Positions 36,255-47,151 of a DNA stretch of 64,000 bases are shown here, in pieces. Position 1 is the stretch's first letter. Each line of letters begins with the position of its first letter. The notes below the pieces were generated by a model, which did not search any database, was not told the DNA's origin, and saw only the letters and a list, made by a program, of their open reading frames with translations. The stretch covers positions 13,082,001 through 13,146,000 of the forward strand of contig OX335655.1 in assembly GCA_946894095.1 (NCBI GenBank), read 5' to 3'. Origin of the DNA: Incurvaria masculella. Lineage: Eukaryota > Arthropoda > Insecta > Lepidoptera > Incurvariidae. The position numbers and the translations under genes are program-made.

Positions 36255-37912
36255 TACATTATTTATTTATTTATTTGATGAACGAGCAGCCTAAGCTGAT
36301 GTGTTCATGTCTGGGCTCACTGGTGCTTTGTTATTACGGTTACTTTAGTTTAGTGTTTTTAGGTGTTTGTCAAGCCTGTTTTTAAAAGAATTGGTGGTGG
36401 GTGCTTCAACGACATCTTCTGGCAACTTGTTCCACATTTCAACTGCTCTATTCGACAGGAAGTGTTGTCTCGGGTTTGTTGAGCTGACAGTGGCATTGAG
36501 CTTTAGGCTATGACCACGGAGATGACTATGTGTTTCTAGTGAAGAGGTTCTGCAGTTCTGGACAGTCGTAATAGTCATTGAGAATCTTGTATGTTTCTAT
36601 GAGGTCGCCCCTTTCTCTTCGTTGTTCCAAGGTTGTCAGCTTGAGCACTTTTAGTCTTTCCTCGTATGGTTTCTTCTTCAGTACTTTTGGTATCTTGGTC
36701 GCTCTTCTCTGAACTCGTTCTAGGAGAGTAATATCTTTGACGAAGTAGGGATTCCATATTTGGAATCCATATTCCAGGAGTGGTCTAATGTGAGATTTGT
36801 ATATTTTGATTAATGTCTCTATGGTCAGGTTCTGAAATGATTTCCGTATGACGTAGAGTAGGGCATTTGCTCGTTTAACTATAGTCTCTATATGATTTGC
36901 CCATTTTAGGTCTTCTGAGATAGTTATTCCAAGATCCTTCTGAGCCTGTGTAGGGACTATTATGTCTGTTCCGATTTTGTACTGGAGTCTTGGGTTGTTC
37001 TTCCCTATATGCAGCACTGTGCATTTCGATGGATTGGTTCGTATTCTGTCCAGGTCGTCTCTGAGTGTCCCACTGCTCACAATGGGGTTGGCGATGAGTT
37101 TGGCGTCGTCGGCGAATAGGCTTGACATGGCTTGGGTAATAGCACAGATATCGGAGATGTAGAGACCGAAAAGAGTCGGTGCCAGAACTGATCCTTGGGG
37201 AACGCCGCTTAAAACGTCTTTCACTCCCGAAAGGCAATCACCCACTCTCACTTGGTATGTTCTGCCGACCAAGTAGTTCTCTATCCATGTTAGAAGCCTT
37301 CCTCGTATTCCAAGATGTTCTAATTTAACCAGTAGTCGTCTATGAGGAACTTTGTCAAATGCTCGTTCAAAATCTAGGTAAATCACATCGACTGGGTTTT
37401 TACAATCATACTCTTGGGTCCAGTGGTCTAGACACACAAGTAGATTCGTGATCGTAGAGCGCCTGGGGACAAATCCATGCTGGTGAGTAGATATTATGTG
37501 CTCAGAACCGAGAAAATTTTGCAAGCTATTCACTGTTAGTCTTTCCATGCACTTGCAAGTAATACTTGTCAAGCTTATGGGTCTATAGTTTGATGGAATC
37601 ATTTTGTCGCCTTTTTTATATATTGGGGTCACCACAGAGTGCTTCCAGTCCAATGGAACTGTTCCGGACTCAAAGGAGGAAATCATTATGTCTTGTAAGG
37701 CAGGTAGTATTACGCTAGAGCAGTTTTTTAGGATAGAGCCGGGGATACCATCTGGTCCAGTTGAAGAGGCAGAGTCGAGATTTTCCAGTACTTTCTTTAT
37801 GGCGTCCGGGTGAAAGGAGATATCATAGATTGACTCTGCTACTCTAAAACTCTGGTCGAGAGCTAGAGGCGTGGTTATAGGAGTCTCCAAAGAGTATGCC
37901 AGCCAGATTTAA
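36255..37912 (-). mobile_element. CR1-like LINE, 5'-truncated, one frameshift
   Basis: Minus-strand non-LTR element. A 454-codon ORF (36526-37890) gives the reverse transcriptase blocks [63 protein letters not shown] and the catalytic FADD (about 37105). It overlaps by 53 nt a second ORF (36345-36578) holding the C-terminal HFLSNRAVEMWNKLPED block, so one frameshift near 36530-36575 breaks it. The 3' end is a short (AAAT)n run at 36258-36280. The endonuclease domain is missing. Related to 10440-11845 but a different subfamily. Confidence 0.9.
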
Positions 37913-38766
37913 TTGATCGCCATGACACAAAAATCAGTAAGTACCGAAATCTCTTTTATTGAGTGGTTTTCATCATATTATATACATACAACGTTTATAT
38001 GGGGAGTACCAGTGATATATAGCGTTAAAAATATTTGCTACTGAGCATTTAGGAATTATTTTCATATTGGTAGCAGTAAACTAGAAGGCATTTATCTAAT
38101 TATACTTGTGGTCAATATCAATGCTCAGGGTGCGGCTACATAACTTGTTTTTTTTTAAATATTTTCTTTAATATTTAATATATCTAAAGTATGATTATAC
38201 CGTAAAATGATATCCGGTAGGTGACGCCTCTGATTGTTAATAAAGTGGCCATACCGAAATCTGGCATTTGCCATTACTCTTTCCTGTATGGTGGACGTTT
38301 CTTCCCGAATGCTGTCTTCTAGGATCTTTGGGCGGTGGGCGTAAACGCTGAATTAAAAAAAACCTACAAAGGAAATCGTAACGGGGCAAATGGGGGGAGA
38401 GCGCTGCCTACTTCACAAAGCCCCTCACGAAGCGGCGCTCTGGGAAGTGGTCCATCCAAACAGCTATCGACACTCACGAAGTGTGAGCTGTTGCTCCATC
38501 CTCTTGTAACTATATGTCCACCTGAGTAAATTTCATCAAGTCGTGGCAAAAAACCTAGAGCATGTTCACATAACGTTATTAATTTATTGTGACGTAATTT
38601 TCTTAAAAAATCTATAGACCAACAACAGCGGCAAACTTAGGCCATAGCACGCTAAACAGTCTCTTAGTATATAAGTTCGTGGGGATTGGTGGGAGCTCAA
38701 TGCATGTTTTGTTTATTGATGCATCCAGTGAAGTTTGAATAGACTTCATGCGAAAGGTAAAAGGGT
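37913..38766. other. Intergenic, unassigned
   Basis: Mostly AT-rich. A GC-richer patch at 38330-38530 has open frames on both strands without family motifs, possibly a LINE relic. 'ccggtaggtgacgcc' near 38213 recurs inverted near 30608. Confidence 0.4.
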
Positions 38767-39115
38767 TCAAATACTCGCCCTTGTCATGCACAATTCTTTC
38801 TCTTTCTGAGTTGGATAAGTGCATTTCGATATGAATGCAAGCTGTTCCATGGTTCGGAACCCCTGCAAAACTGTAGGACCCCTTACCTTGCTAGGCGGTT
38901 TGGTAAACTCACCCCACTCGGGTTGGTACCACCGCATTAGATGAAACAATGGTGTAGCAATGAAAAATTGTCCGTGTTTTCCATCTTCTTCAGTGCAACC
39001 TGCTCTTAAAGGGAAGGTTCTGGCATGGAACCTAATTCCTTCGGGATCATGGTGTAGTAGACTGTGATTACGGTAGCTGTGTGCTAATTAGCCCTCCATA
39101 TCAGGTTCCATAATA
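38767..39115 (+). repeat. tRNA-type SINE, head partial
   Basis: Linker 'ctgagttggataagtgcatt' then the body ('ggttggtaccaccgcatt', 'gtccgtgttttccatc', 'aaggttctggcatgg') and an A-rich end with 'aataaaaaataataaag'. Confidence 0.72.
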
Positions 39116-39765
39116 AAAAATAATAAAGAAAATTGTGTCAACAAGGATGTTTTTGAGAAGCAATTCACATGGATTTTTTCGAGAATGGAAGTTCCGTTCG
39201 GATAGTTCCTGCACAATTGGAAACTTGTTAGGATGAAAATGAAAGTACTAAAGAACAAGAACAATCAGACATTCCAATGGAAAACACATGTTTTAGAGCA
39301 GAAAGCCATAGTGATTGCAAGATCATTACGATTTGTTACACATTTCGTCTGTCGCACACTGATCCATCTAGTTACAAAGTTAACGAATTTATTTTGGACA
39401 TTTAATATTCAGTGAAATAGTTCTAAGGTGCTATTATGCGGAATGAGGTAAAAAAAAAGAATAATATTGTAACAGTTATTGTTTTATTGAAAATAAGACT
39501 TATTGTTAGCTAAGGAAAATACAGTTTTACTAAGTATAATTCATGATACACTCAAACCTTACTTTTATGAAGGTAACATACGTAGGTAGAAGCAGATATT
39601 ATGTTGTTTTTAACACAGGAACACACATTGTATTATTTACTGTATGAAAAGCTAACTCACTTGAAAACAAACAACTTTACAAAAAATATGTTTGATAAAT
39701 TAATCCAAGATAGAATTATCTTCATTGCAATGAGTTTTCGCACAAAAAAGTATTTTTTAAATCTA
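39116..39765. other. Intergenic, unassigned
   Basis: AT-rich, no gene or repeat family recognised, up to the mariner target TA. Confidence 0.45.
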
Positions 39766-41050
39766 TAAGGTTGGGAAAAAAGTTTCTTCGCATTTTTTAA
39801 GAAAATTCAAAACATTTTTTTATATGGTTTATTTACATTTAACTAAAGTATGTAGGTACCATTTTGTTCGATAACTTTTTGCCATCTTGTAGGTAGGGAC
39901 ATGATCCCATTGCTATAGAAATATTGGGACTTCTGATCAATATACCGCGACAAGTGGTTTTGGCAGTCCTCTCGTGATGTTAACCTGACACTGCCTAAAG
40001 AATTCTGAAGAGACCTAAACAGGTGGAAATCTGAAGGTGCAAGGTCAGGACTATACGGCGGATGCATTAACACCTCCCAGCCAAACTCTCTTAGTTTTTG
40101 CTGAGTGGCTAAAGATGTGTGAGGTCTAGCGTTATCATGATGAAAAACCACACCCCTTCTGTTGATTAATTCCGGCCGCTTTCTCTCAACTTCTTGCTTT
40201 AATCTCATCAGTTGTTCGCAGTAGAGTTCAGAATCGATGGTCCTGCCTGGTGGTAACAGCTTATAATGAATAATGCCCTTCCAATCCCACCACACACACA
40301 GCATCACCTTGTTGCGAGTTAACCCGGGTTTCGCCACAGTCTGTGAAGCTTGACCGGCCTTTGACCACGACCTTTTTCGCACGTTCTTGTCGTACGTGAT
40401 CCACTTTTCATCACCAGTTATCAGCTTCTTCAAAAATGGTTCGGTTTCATTACGTCGTAATAAAGAATCACAAATGAGTACACGGTTCATTAGGTTTCTT
40501 TCAGTGAGCTCGTGAGGTACCCAAATATCGAGCTTTTTTGTGTACCCAGTTTTTTTCAAATGCGCCAAAACTGTTTTGTGGTCAATTCCTAGTTCTTCAG
40601 CTACGTCGTAACTACTGATATGCCGATCTTGCTCCACTTTTTCAAAAATGGCATCCATTTTATCCGTAATAGGGCGACCAGAGCGACGTGCATCTTTGAC
40701 ATCAAAATTTCCGGATTGAAAACGCTTAAACCAGATTTGTGCTACTCTCACAGACACTGCACTAGGTCCATAAACATCGCAAATTTTTTTCGCGGCTTGC
40801 GTTGCATTTTTACCTTTTTTGTAGTAAAATTTTAAAATGTATCGAATTTCTTCATTAGATTCACTCATTTTGACAGTACGAAAAACAAATGAGAATCACA
40901 CATTTTCCTAATTTGAATTTGGAATTATGTTCTTTAAAATTTAAACTTTCAATGATACCAAAACCAGCCAGATACAAATAGTATAGCCAAAGAGATTTTA
41001 TTACAAGTTCATACATACTATAATGCGAAAAGACTTTTTCCCCGACCTAT
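39766..41050 (-). mobile_element. Complete mariner transposon
   Basis: About 1285 bp, the usual mariner length, with ~28-bp inverted ends ('aggttgggaaaaaagtttct' left, its diverged complement right) and TA on both sides (39764-39765, 41051-41052). It holds one intact transposase and ends 74 bp downstream of the RBBP6-like stop codon, in the same orientation. Confidence 0.9.
39843..40868 (-). CDS. Mariner transposase, intact
   Basis: 341 codons, a typical mariner length. Residues 1-110 carry two helix-turn-helix DNA-binding regions (NATQAAKKICDVYG; SSYDVAEELGIDHKTV). WVPHEL at 116-121 is the mariner signature. The catalytic Asp residues fit D34D: D153 in TGDEKW, D245 in HHDNARPH, D280 in YSPDLAPSDFHLF. 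No stop or frameshift is seen, so it may be active. It cuts and pastes DNA at TA sites. Closest to irritans/cecropia-type mariners by motif (inference). Confidence 0.95.
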   Translation of the reverse strand: MSESNEEIRYILKFYYKKGKNATQAAKKICDVYGPSAVSVRVAQIWFKRFQSGNFDVKDARRSGRPITDKMDAIFEKVEQDRHISSYDVAEELGIDHKTVLAHLKKTGYTKKLDIWVPHELTERNLMNRVLICDSLLRRNETEPFLKKLITGDEKWITYDKNVRKRSWSKAGQASQTVAKPGLTRNKVMLCVWWDWKGIIHYKLLPPGRTIDSELYCEQLMRLKQEVERKRPELINRRGVVFHHDNARPHTSLATQQKLREFGWEVLMHPPYSPDLAPSDFHLFRSLQNSLGSVRLTSREDCQNHLSRYIDQKSQYFYSNGIMSLPTRWQKVIEQNGTYIL

Positions 41051-41123
41051 TATTATTTAACGTTATACTGAATGATCAGACACCAAGTGTTGACTAAGTG
41101 TTTCGTCGAGTACTGTTTGACGG

Positions 41124-41129
41124 TTTATT
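41124..41129 (-). terminator. AATAAA overlapping the RBBP6-like stop codon
   Basis: On the minus strand CAT AAA TAA ACC places an AATAAA across the stop codon. Only 74 nt separate the stop from the mariner end. It may be fortuitous; another signal could lie inside mariner. Confidence 0.35.
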
Positions 41130-43933
41130 TATGTTTTGACTTCTTCTTCTTCTTTTTGCTGGATTTCTTCTTGTGCTTACTCTTTTTCTTCTTCTTCTTG
41201 GGCTCATCGGAGCTGGAGCCATCCGAGTCGCTTTCGCTGTCGCTGGCGACCTTCTTCTTCTTCTTGCGCTTGCTCTTCTTCTTCTTCCTCTTCTTCTTGT
41301 GCACCTCCGAAGACGAGCTCGATGAAGATGAATCTGAGTCGCTGGAGGTGTCAGTGCCGCTTTGTTGTTTCTTGGGAATGGAATCCTCAACGGTCTTTGC
41401 TTTTTTGGCTTCGCTCTGTTCAGGTTCGGCTGGTGTGACTGAGCGCTCGCGCTTCTTGTTTCCTTCTTCCTTGCCCTCGTCTGACTCGACATGTTCGTCA
41501 TAGTCAGGCTCGAAATTAGACTCATCCAGTGTGGATCGCTTACGGTCTCGCTCTGGTCGAATAGCTGCCTTCTCTTTCTCATCTTTTGGCTTCTCCTCGA
41601 CTTTACCCTCAATGTGTTTGCCTTCCTTTTGATGTTTATCATCTTTAGATTTTTTAGGTTTGTGATCTTTTTTCCTGGCCTTCTCTTTGATGGAACTGTG
41701 GTCGATTCGAGAATCAGCGGGCCTATCCGGCCTGCGGTTGTCGGATCTCGGAATTGCTTCTGATGCGATACGTCTTTCTTCTTGCCGATTGTACCTGTGC
41801 AAGTTTTGAACTTCTTCATTTTCTACCATTCTTCTGGGTCTATCTCTTGTATCCACAGTAACCCTTCTGTAAGGATGATCACGTTTAGGTGTCTTCGACT
41901 TAGACTTAATTCTTTCTATAGTGCTGTGAATGAAACGATCTTCACGATTTCTATTTGGATCCTCAATTTTGCCACCCAACCTGTCTTTAACTGAAAGTTT
42001 TTGTTGAACTGGTGTTTTAGAACGTTTTAATTTTCTATCATTAGTTAATTCAATGGATCTTGGTTCAACATTTGTGACTGGAACTGTAATTTGTATGTTA
42101 TTCATTGGTGCTTCCTTATGTTCACCACTATCATCAGAATAAAGCTTTAAGCGATCGTTGCTAATTTTCTTTATTTCAATTGTTTTTATGGAATTTATAG
42201 CTTTCGCAAATATTGCATTCTCTGCGCGCTTTAATACCTCTGATGTTACCTTTCCTGCACTTTCTGTTTCAGGCGAAATTTCACCAGGCTCTCTACCGAA
42301 TTTATCATTCTGTTCCTCATCCATTTCCCATTTAGAGAGTTCCGGCACTGGGGCCAGCATTTCTTTATCTTTTTCTTCAGGTTTCGATTCAAGATTTTGT
42401 CCAGCAGGGTGCAACTCAAGTCCTTCGAAAGAGGAATCTTTTTCGACTCTAGCGGGCTCCTCGATTTCTTTTTTAATATTTTCTTCAGGTTCAATCTTAA
42501 TATAAGTTTCCATTATTTTTTTATCAACGGCGACATCGGTGCCAATCCCTCCATATAAATCATTGTCAATACTTGAGTTTTCTAACGGTTTTTCTGTATT
42601 TTCAGTCCTCATGTCTGGTTCCTCGGGTACGCTAGGTTCTTCTTTAATAGTAGTCAAAACTTTTTTCTCTGTATCTACATCATCTTCAACTTTTGGGGCA
42701 TCTTTATCCTTCTTTTCTTTTTTGTCTCGCTTCTTTTTCTTTTCGGCTTCCTTTTCCTTCTTCTTCTTCTTTCGTTCTTTTTCTTTACGGTTTTTCTCTT
42801 TCTGATCCTTAGCCTTTGTTTCGGCACTTCGTTCTCTATCTCTCTCATCCTTTTTGTCGCGTTTTGACTCTCGTTCTTTGGATCGGCCTCGGGATTCACT
42901 TTTTCTTTTGTCCCGAGCATCCACAACCCGACTTCGGCGCGGTGGTGTTCGCTCCGCTGAGAACTTTCTCTTTCTATCAGGAGAGGAGCGATCATTTTCC
43001 CGTTCACGCTCCTTGTCTGCGACATCGCGGGTGCGATCGTAATCGCGAGGTCGTTCATCGCGTACCCGTTCATAGTTATTCTTCCGTTCCGTTTTGTCCG
43101 TATTATCTCTATCGCCGTAGCGGCCCTCCCGGTCCGGTCGCTCTCTTTGGCGGTCCGAGTCAAAGTTCCTCCGGGGAGCGCCGCGCACATTACGGTTGCC
43201 GTGCCGATAGCCTCCTCTTATTTGGTCTCGTCCGCCGGTTGGCTCCGGCATCAGCGTCGGCAATTCGCGGAAGCCATCGCGCACATTCGGCTCTTGATAC
43301 ATCAGCGGGCCAGGCACCGGATCTCGAATATTCTGCGGGCGGAAAGTGGAGGGGGGCCCGTCGCGGAACATTTGCGGTGCGTTGTCGCGGTAGCCCGGCG
43401 GGGGGCCGGCGTCACGGTACGGAGGGACTGCATTGCCGCGGTACCCCTGTGGAGGCATCGCATCGCCGAAGGTCGGCGGCGGACCTCCTCGGTAACCCAT
43501 GTTGGGGTTGGGGTCGCGAAACTGCTGCGGCGGCATGCGGTCGCGGTACGGAGGCCCGTCGCGATAAAGGGGCTGGGGCGGGCCGCGGAAGCCGTCCGGC
43601 TGGGGCGGACCGCGGAAGCCATCCGGCTGGGGCGGACCACGGAAGCTATCCCGCTGGAGGGGGGCCATGTCCCTGTAGGGCGGTTGCCCGTCAACATACG
43701 GGGGCCGGTTGAAGGACTGCGGTGGCAGAGTAGGGTTGTCGAACGGCGGCGGTTCATAGCCAGGCACGGGCGGTTCGGCGCCGGGCGGGATCTCCTCGAA
43801 TGGCGGTTCCTCGTAGCGGCCGCGGAAGGTTCGCGCCGGCGAAGGCTCCTTCATCATAGGCAGGTCTCCCAGCGTGGGAATGCTCTTGACGTTGGGAGGG
43901 AAGGAAGGTGGCCCATTGCTTCGGGGTCCATAC
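41125..43933 (-). CDS. RBBP6: RBBP6/Snama-like protein, terminal exon
   Basis: 2809 nt, one base plus 936 codons, after the acceptor AAAACAG at 43934. It begins YGPRSNGPPSFPPN. Order: a Pro/Gly/Arg-rich segment with three GFRGPPQP-type repeats (DNA about 43585-43655), an Arg/Asp/Glu region, a Lys/Glu-rich coil (KKKKKEKEAEKKKKRDKKEK), an acidic stretch, NFEPDYDEHVESDEG, a Ser run and a Lys-rich tail ending SKHK. The order FEPDY-acidic, Ser cluster, Lys tail fits the RBBP6 C-terminus (human FEPDYNESDSES). RBBP6 is a nuclear E3 ligase and 3'-end-processing factor; its DWNN, zinc knuckle and RING are not in this window. The internal ATG at 43857 is not the start. Gene name is inferred; a different SR/Lys-rich nuclear protein is possible. 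Confidence 0.65.
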
Positions 43934-44084
43934 CTGTTTTAAACAAATATAGTCATTGTCAATACAGGAAATGTACTTGATAAACACTACGCCAACATAA
44001 TGGGGAATAAAACTGCTGCTGCTGAGGTGACATCTAGATGACCTATGCTAAAGGATCTATCAAAGCTGTCAGACACCCTACATA

Positions 44085-44335
44085 ATGGTTTCATTGAAAC
44101 CCAAGGAAATGTTTTCTTTCTAGTAGAGTAGTGGACTCCTGGAATGAATTGCTTTAAGAAGTGATGAGTGCTAGCAAACTAAATGGTTTTAAAAACCACT
44201 TAGACAAACACCTTGATAATATTGAACTTAATCAAAATGAATAAAAATCGAAGTGCACTCAAAATATCAAGTACTTAGCTAAGTACAAGCTTAAAGCTGC
44301 TAGTGTATACTATAGTACCAATCATAATAAAATTA
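44085..44335 (+). repeat. CR1-like LINE 3' fragment
   Basis: Decayed C-terminal and tail region of the 10440-11845 family: 'aatgttttctttctag', 'gtggactcctggaatgaatt', 'aagtgcactcaaaa' and 'aagctgctagtgta', ending near 'aataaaatt'. Confidence 0.7.
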
Positions 44336-45280
44336 AAGAAAGCATTTGAAAATTTTATTTATTCAAACTATTGATTTCAAATGATTCAATTTTCTCGATA
44401 TTATACCGAAAGTAAATTATGCGAATGAAATCAAGTCATGGGAAAGAAAATATCACAATAACATAACCTATAATATTTCATTTTAAACTTTGCGCAAGTC
44501 AAACATTAAAATTAGATTTAAGGCGCTAGGACTGGCCAACTACTCGCGCCATACAAATGCACTTTTTAACAAATGTAATAAAATGTAGTGAAACGCTTCA
44601 GAAAATCCAAATAGAACTCCAGACTGATAATGGATTGTTAATATTTTTTGATTCCATCATTTATTTAAATAATAATAAAAATAAAAAAGTTGATTTTTCT
44701 CATTAGAAATCTGAAAGTAATTCGATTAATAGATATAAGCAAAAACAGCATACATGCATAAACAAAACATTCCATTTGCTATTAGATTTCTACATTTAGT
44801 CAAAAAAGTTCGGAAATGGACACCGTTTCCGCAATCTATTTTGTATAGAAAAAGGTAACATACATTATCGAAAATAGGAATCATATATTGTAAGAATGAC
44901 ACTTCTAATCGTCAGACTTGTTTAGTTAACTTGGGGTGCCTCGTCTAACTTTGCGATTTGGCTAGTACCAGGGCCTTAAGACAAAGAAAAGCTCTTTTTT
45001 CCTCTAAAACTATTTCTAACTGCTGCACAGAAAGTATATATTTCATCTAAAAACTCGTAAATAAACCTTCAAATCAAATAAAATAAAATCAAATCTTTTT
45101 ATTTGCACACATAAATACAACTGTTTACAAGTTTGTAACATTAAATTATATTCTTGTGGCATCGTCAGTTTTCTTTTCATCAGCAGGTTATATTTTTAGA
45201 TTGCTTATAAATAAATATTCGGTATAAATAAATATGTGATAATATTAAAAAATGATAAATTATAAAATAAAATATAAAAA
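44336..45280. other. AT-rich intronic sequence, nothing recognised
   Basis: No repeat family or coding signal beyond simple AT-rich runs. 'aaatcaaataaaataaaatc' near 45073 is low complexity. Confidence 0.45.
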
Positions 45281-45800
45281 AAGGTGGGCCTTCCCGCTCA
45301 ACTCCCCCATACGCATATTTTTTGTCGGAGATCCAAAATTATACTCAAAACAGCTTTATTTGATCAAACTAGATGTATGATGACCATTGGCATTGTAAAA
45401 TAGTATATGGTTTCGAGGTTATAAAATCCGAAATTTCTAAATTTTCGCGCGTTTTATATAATAATAAGTTTGGTCGTGGATTATTCAACGATAAAACTAA
45501 AAAATCTTAGTCATCAGACCTAGCTTGTTTCATGAAGATTTAAAATAAATTTAGTTTTTGTTTGATTATAGACTAAAGCGTCCGTGATTTACTTTTAGCT
45601 TAAGTTGTTTTGAAAATATTTTTTTTGTAAATCTTACCAAATCAAACACTATGCGCATTGTTTGCTTTGTGGACGTGTTGCACCCTCGTTATAGCGAAGA
45701 CTGTCTTTTTCTTTAAAACAAAGACAGTGCCAGTGCGCAACAGAACGACTTTGTGCTGTGCCCGCAAATGAGTTAGTCCCGTCGGAAAGGGCCACCTTAA
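45281..45800 (+). mobile_element. TTAA-family MITE copy d
   Basis: Starts 'aaggtgggccttcccgctca' and ends 'gggccaccttaa' with the family body. The left TTAA is not preserved (A-run instead). About 520 bp. Confidence 0.77.
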
Positions 45801-46021
45801 CTGGAATGACGGTTTTGACGTTTTTAGATGCTACATTTTTTTAGATGCATGAAACAAAGTAAACATTTATCGTAAGATATATTACAACTATGCAATTTAT
45901 TACGTGTTTTAATATTCACCCGGGCCTTTGCACTCCTTTTCCAAACACATTGAATCCGCCTCCTCCATCGCTTGCTAGTTTTGCATACTTACCTCGATAC
46001 TTACCCAATATGTTCACATAC

Positions 46022-46244
46022 CTGACGGAGCATAATGCATGTTTGCTGCCTGGCACTCCTCTTTGTAGATGGTTGCAAAGTCTGTAAGAACTGGGAGTGT
46101 ATTGAAAGAACAGTCGTATATTTTCATGTTGTTACACTGGAAAGAGAGGGAATTCGTTATTTTCAAAGACGGGACTCGTTTTCCAGTATGACATGAAAGT
46201 GTGCAACCATACAATGAAACAATTAAGAACAGTGAATGTAACAT
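46022..46244 (-). CDS. Possible secreted-protein first coding exon
   Basis: ATG at 46244 in the context AAAAATG opens 74 codons plus one base, beginning MLHSLFLIVSLYGCTLSC, a good signal peptide (short N-region, hydrophobic core, small residues at the cleavage end). The mature part has several Cys (FQCNN, YDCSF, EECQ) and ends HYAPS before TCAG|GTATGT. The frame meets a stop directly after the donor, so further exons are needed; none was identified at lower coordinates. Two more GTAAGT donors follow at about 46003 and 45993. Family not recognised. It lies inside the inferred RBBP6-like intron on the same strand. Confidence 0.4.
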
Positions 46245-46259
46245 TTTTAAGGGCAATAT

Positions 46260-46650
46260 TACCTACCTATAGTTACTGTTATGTATAACAATTTTATTCA
46301 GAGATATACACACAAACCTTACATTTTACCTTACACACACAAGTACTTGCATTTCACAATATTTTTTAGTAATTTACTACAAAAAATATAAATTTAAAAT
46401 CATTGAGAAAAATTTACATGGGGAAGAACCCACCATTTTTATCTAACCTACTTACAATGTTCACCTATCTATATTATTTTCACAGGATTTTAATGACATT
46501 AAATATCCTTGCAAGAAAATTATATAACAAAGTAAATTTTATGCAGCCAATGAGGTCGACATTTGGTTCCACTATGAAATATAATTCAAAAAATCAATTC
46601 CTTAAAATCCACTATACACATTTACTACTACTCTACACATTTACTATTTA
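46260..46650. other. AT-rich, nothing recognised
   Basis: Probable upstream or intronic sequence of the 46244 exon; no clear promoter motif. Confidence 0.35.
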
Positions 46651-46654
46651 AACT

Positions 46655-46950
46655 AAGACTAACGAAAAGTAGTACGTTGTGACGTCACTTTGACACATTT
46701 TGTATGGACGAAATGATGACTATCTGTATGTCTACCTGCCTTAGGCTGAGATAAATAGTCGTAACAGAAACTAAGGCTGAGATAAATAGTCGCAACTGAA
46801 ACTAAAATTTAACGAAAAGTAGCACTTTGTGACGTCATTTTGCATTACTTTGAGATTGCGTCCATACAAGACGCGTCAAAGTGACTTCACAAAGTACTAC
46901 TTTTCGTTAGCCTTAGATTCCGTTACGACTATTTATCTCAGCCTTAGTAC
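46655..46950. repeat. Compound foldback element with CRE-like sites
   Basis: Outer arms 'aacgaaaagtagtacgttgt' (about 46659) and 'aaagtactacttttcgtt' (about 46893) are inverted. Inner blocks 'ggctgagataaatagtcg' occur twice direct (46744, 46772) and once inverted near 46930. 'gtgacgtca' (CREB/ATF-type) occurs at about 46680 and 46830. No ORF. Confidence 0.75.
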
Positions 46951-47151
46951 CTATAGTTTAGACCTGGTAATCCGGCAAGCACTTTGCGGGGCTGTGGCGC
47001 ATCCCCGGGTTTCCAGACTACTAGTACTGTCACGAATTACAAGTTATCACCTAGTAGCTACATAGCTTGCTTCCACACTAATACATTAGGACTGTTACCT
47101 ATGAATTTGCTGTTTCATATCGAAAAAGTAACATAAAACAATATATAACTA

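Noticed and set aside
37604..37813. Plus-strand ORFs inside 36255-37912
   Set aside because: Antisense shadows of the LINE reverse transcriptase.
41094..43987. Several long ORFs overlapping the RBBP6-like exon on both strands
   Set aside because: The exon is low-complexity and purine-rich, which opens other frames; only the 41125-43933 frame has splice and composition support.
43754..43987. A minus-strand ORF crossing the 43934 acceptor
   Set aside because: It is in another frame and runs through the intron; the acceptor AAAACAG and phase match favour the main frame.
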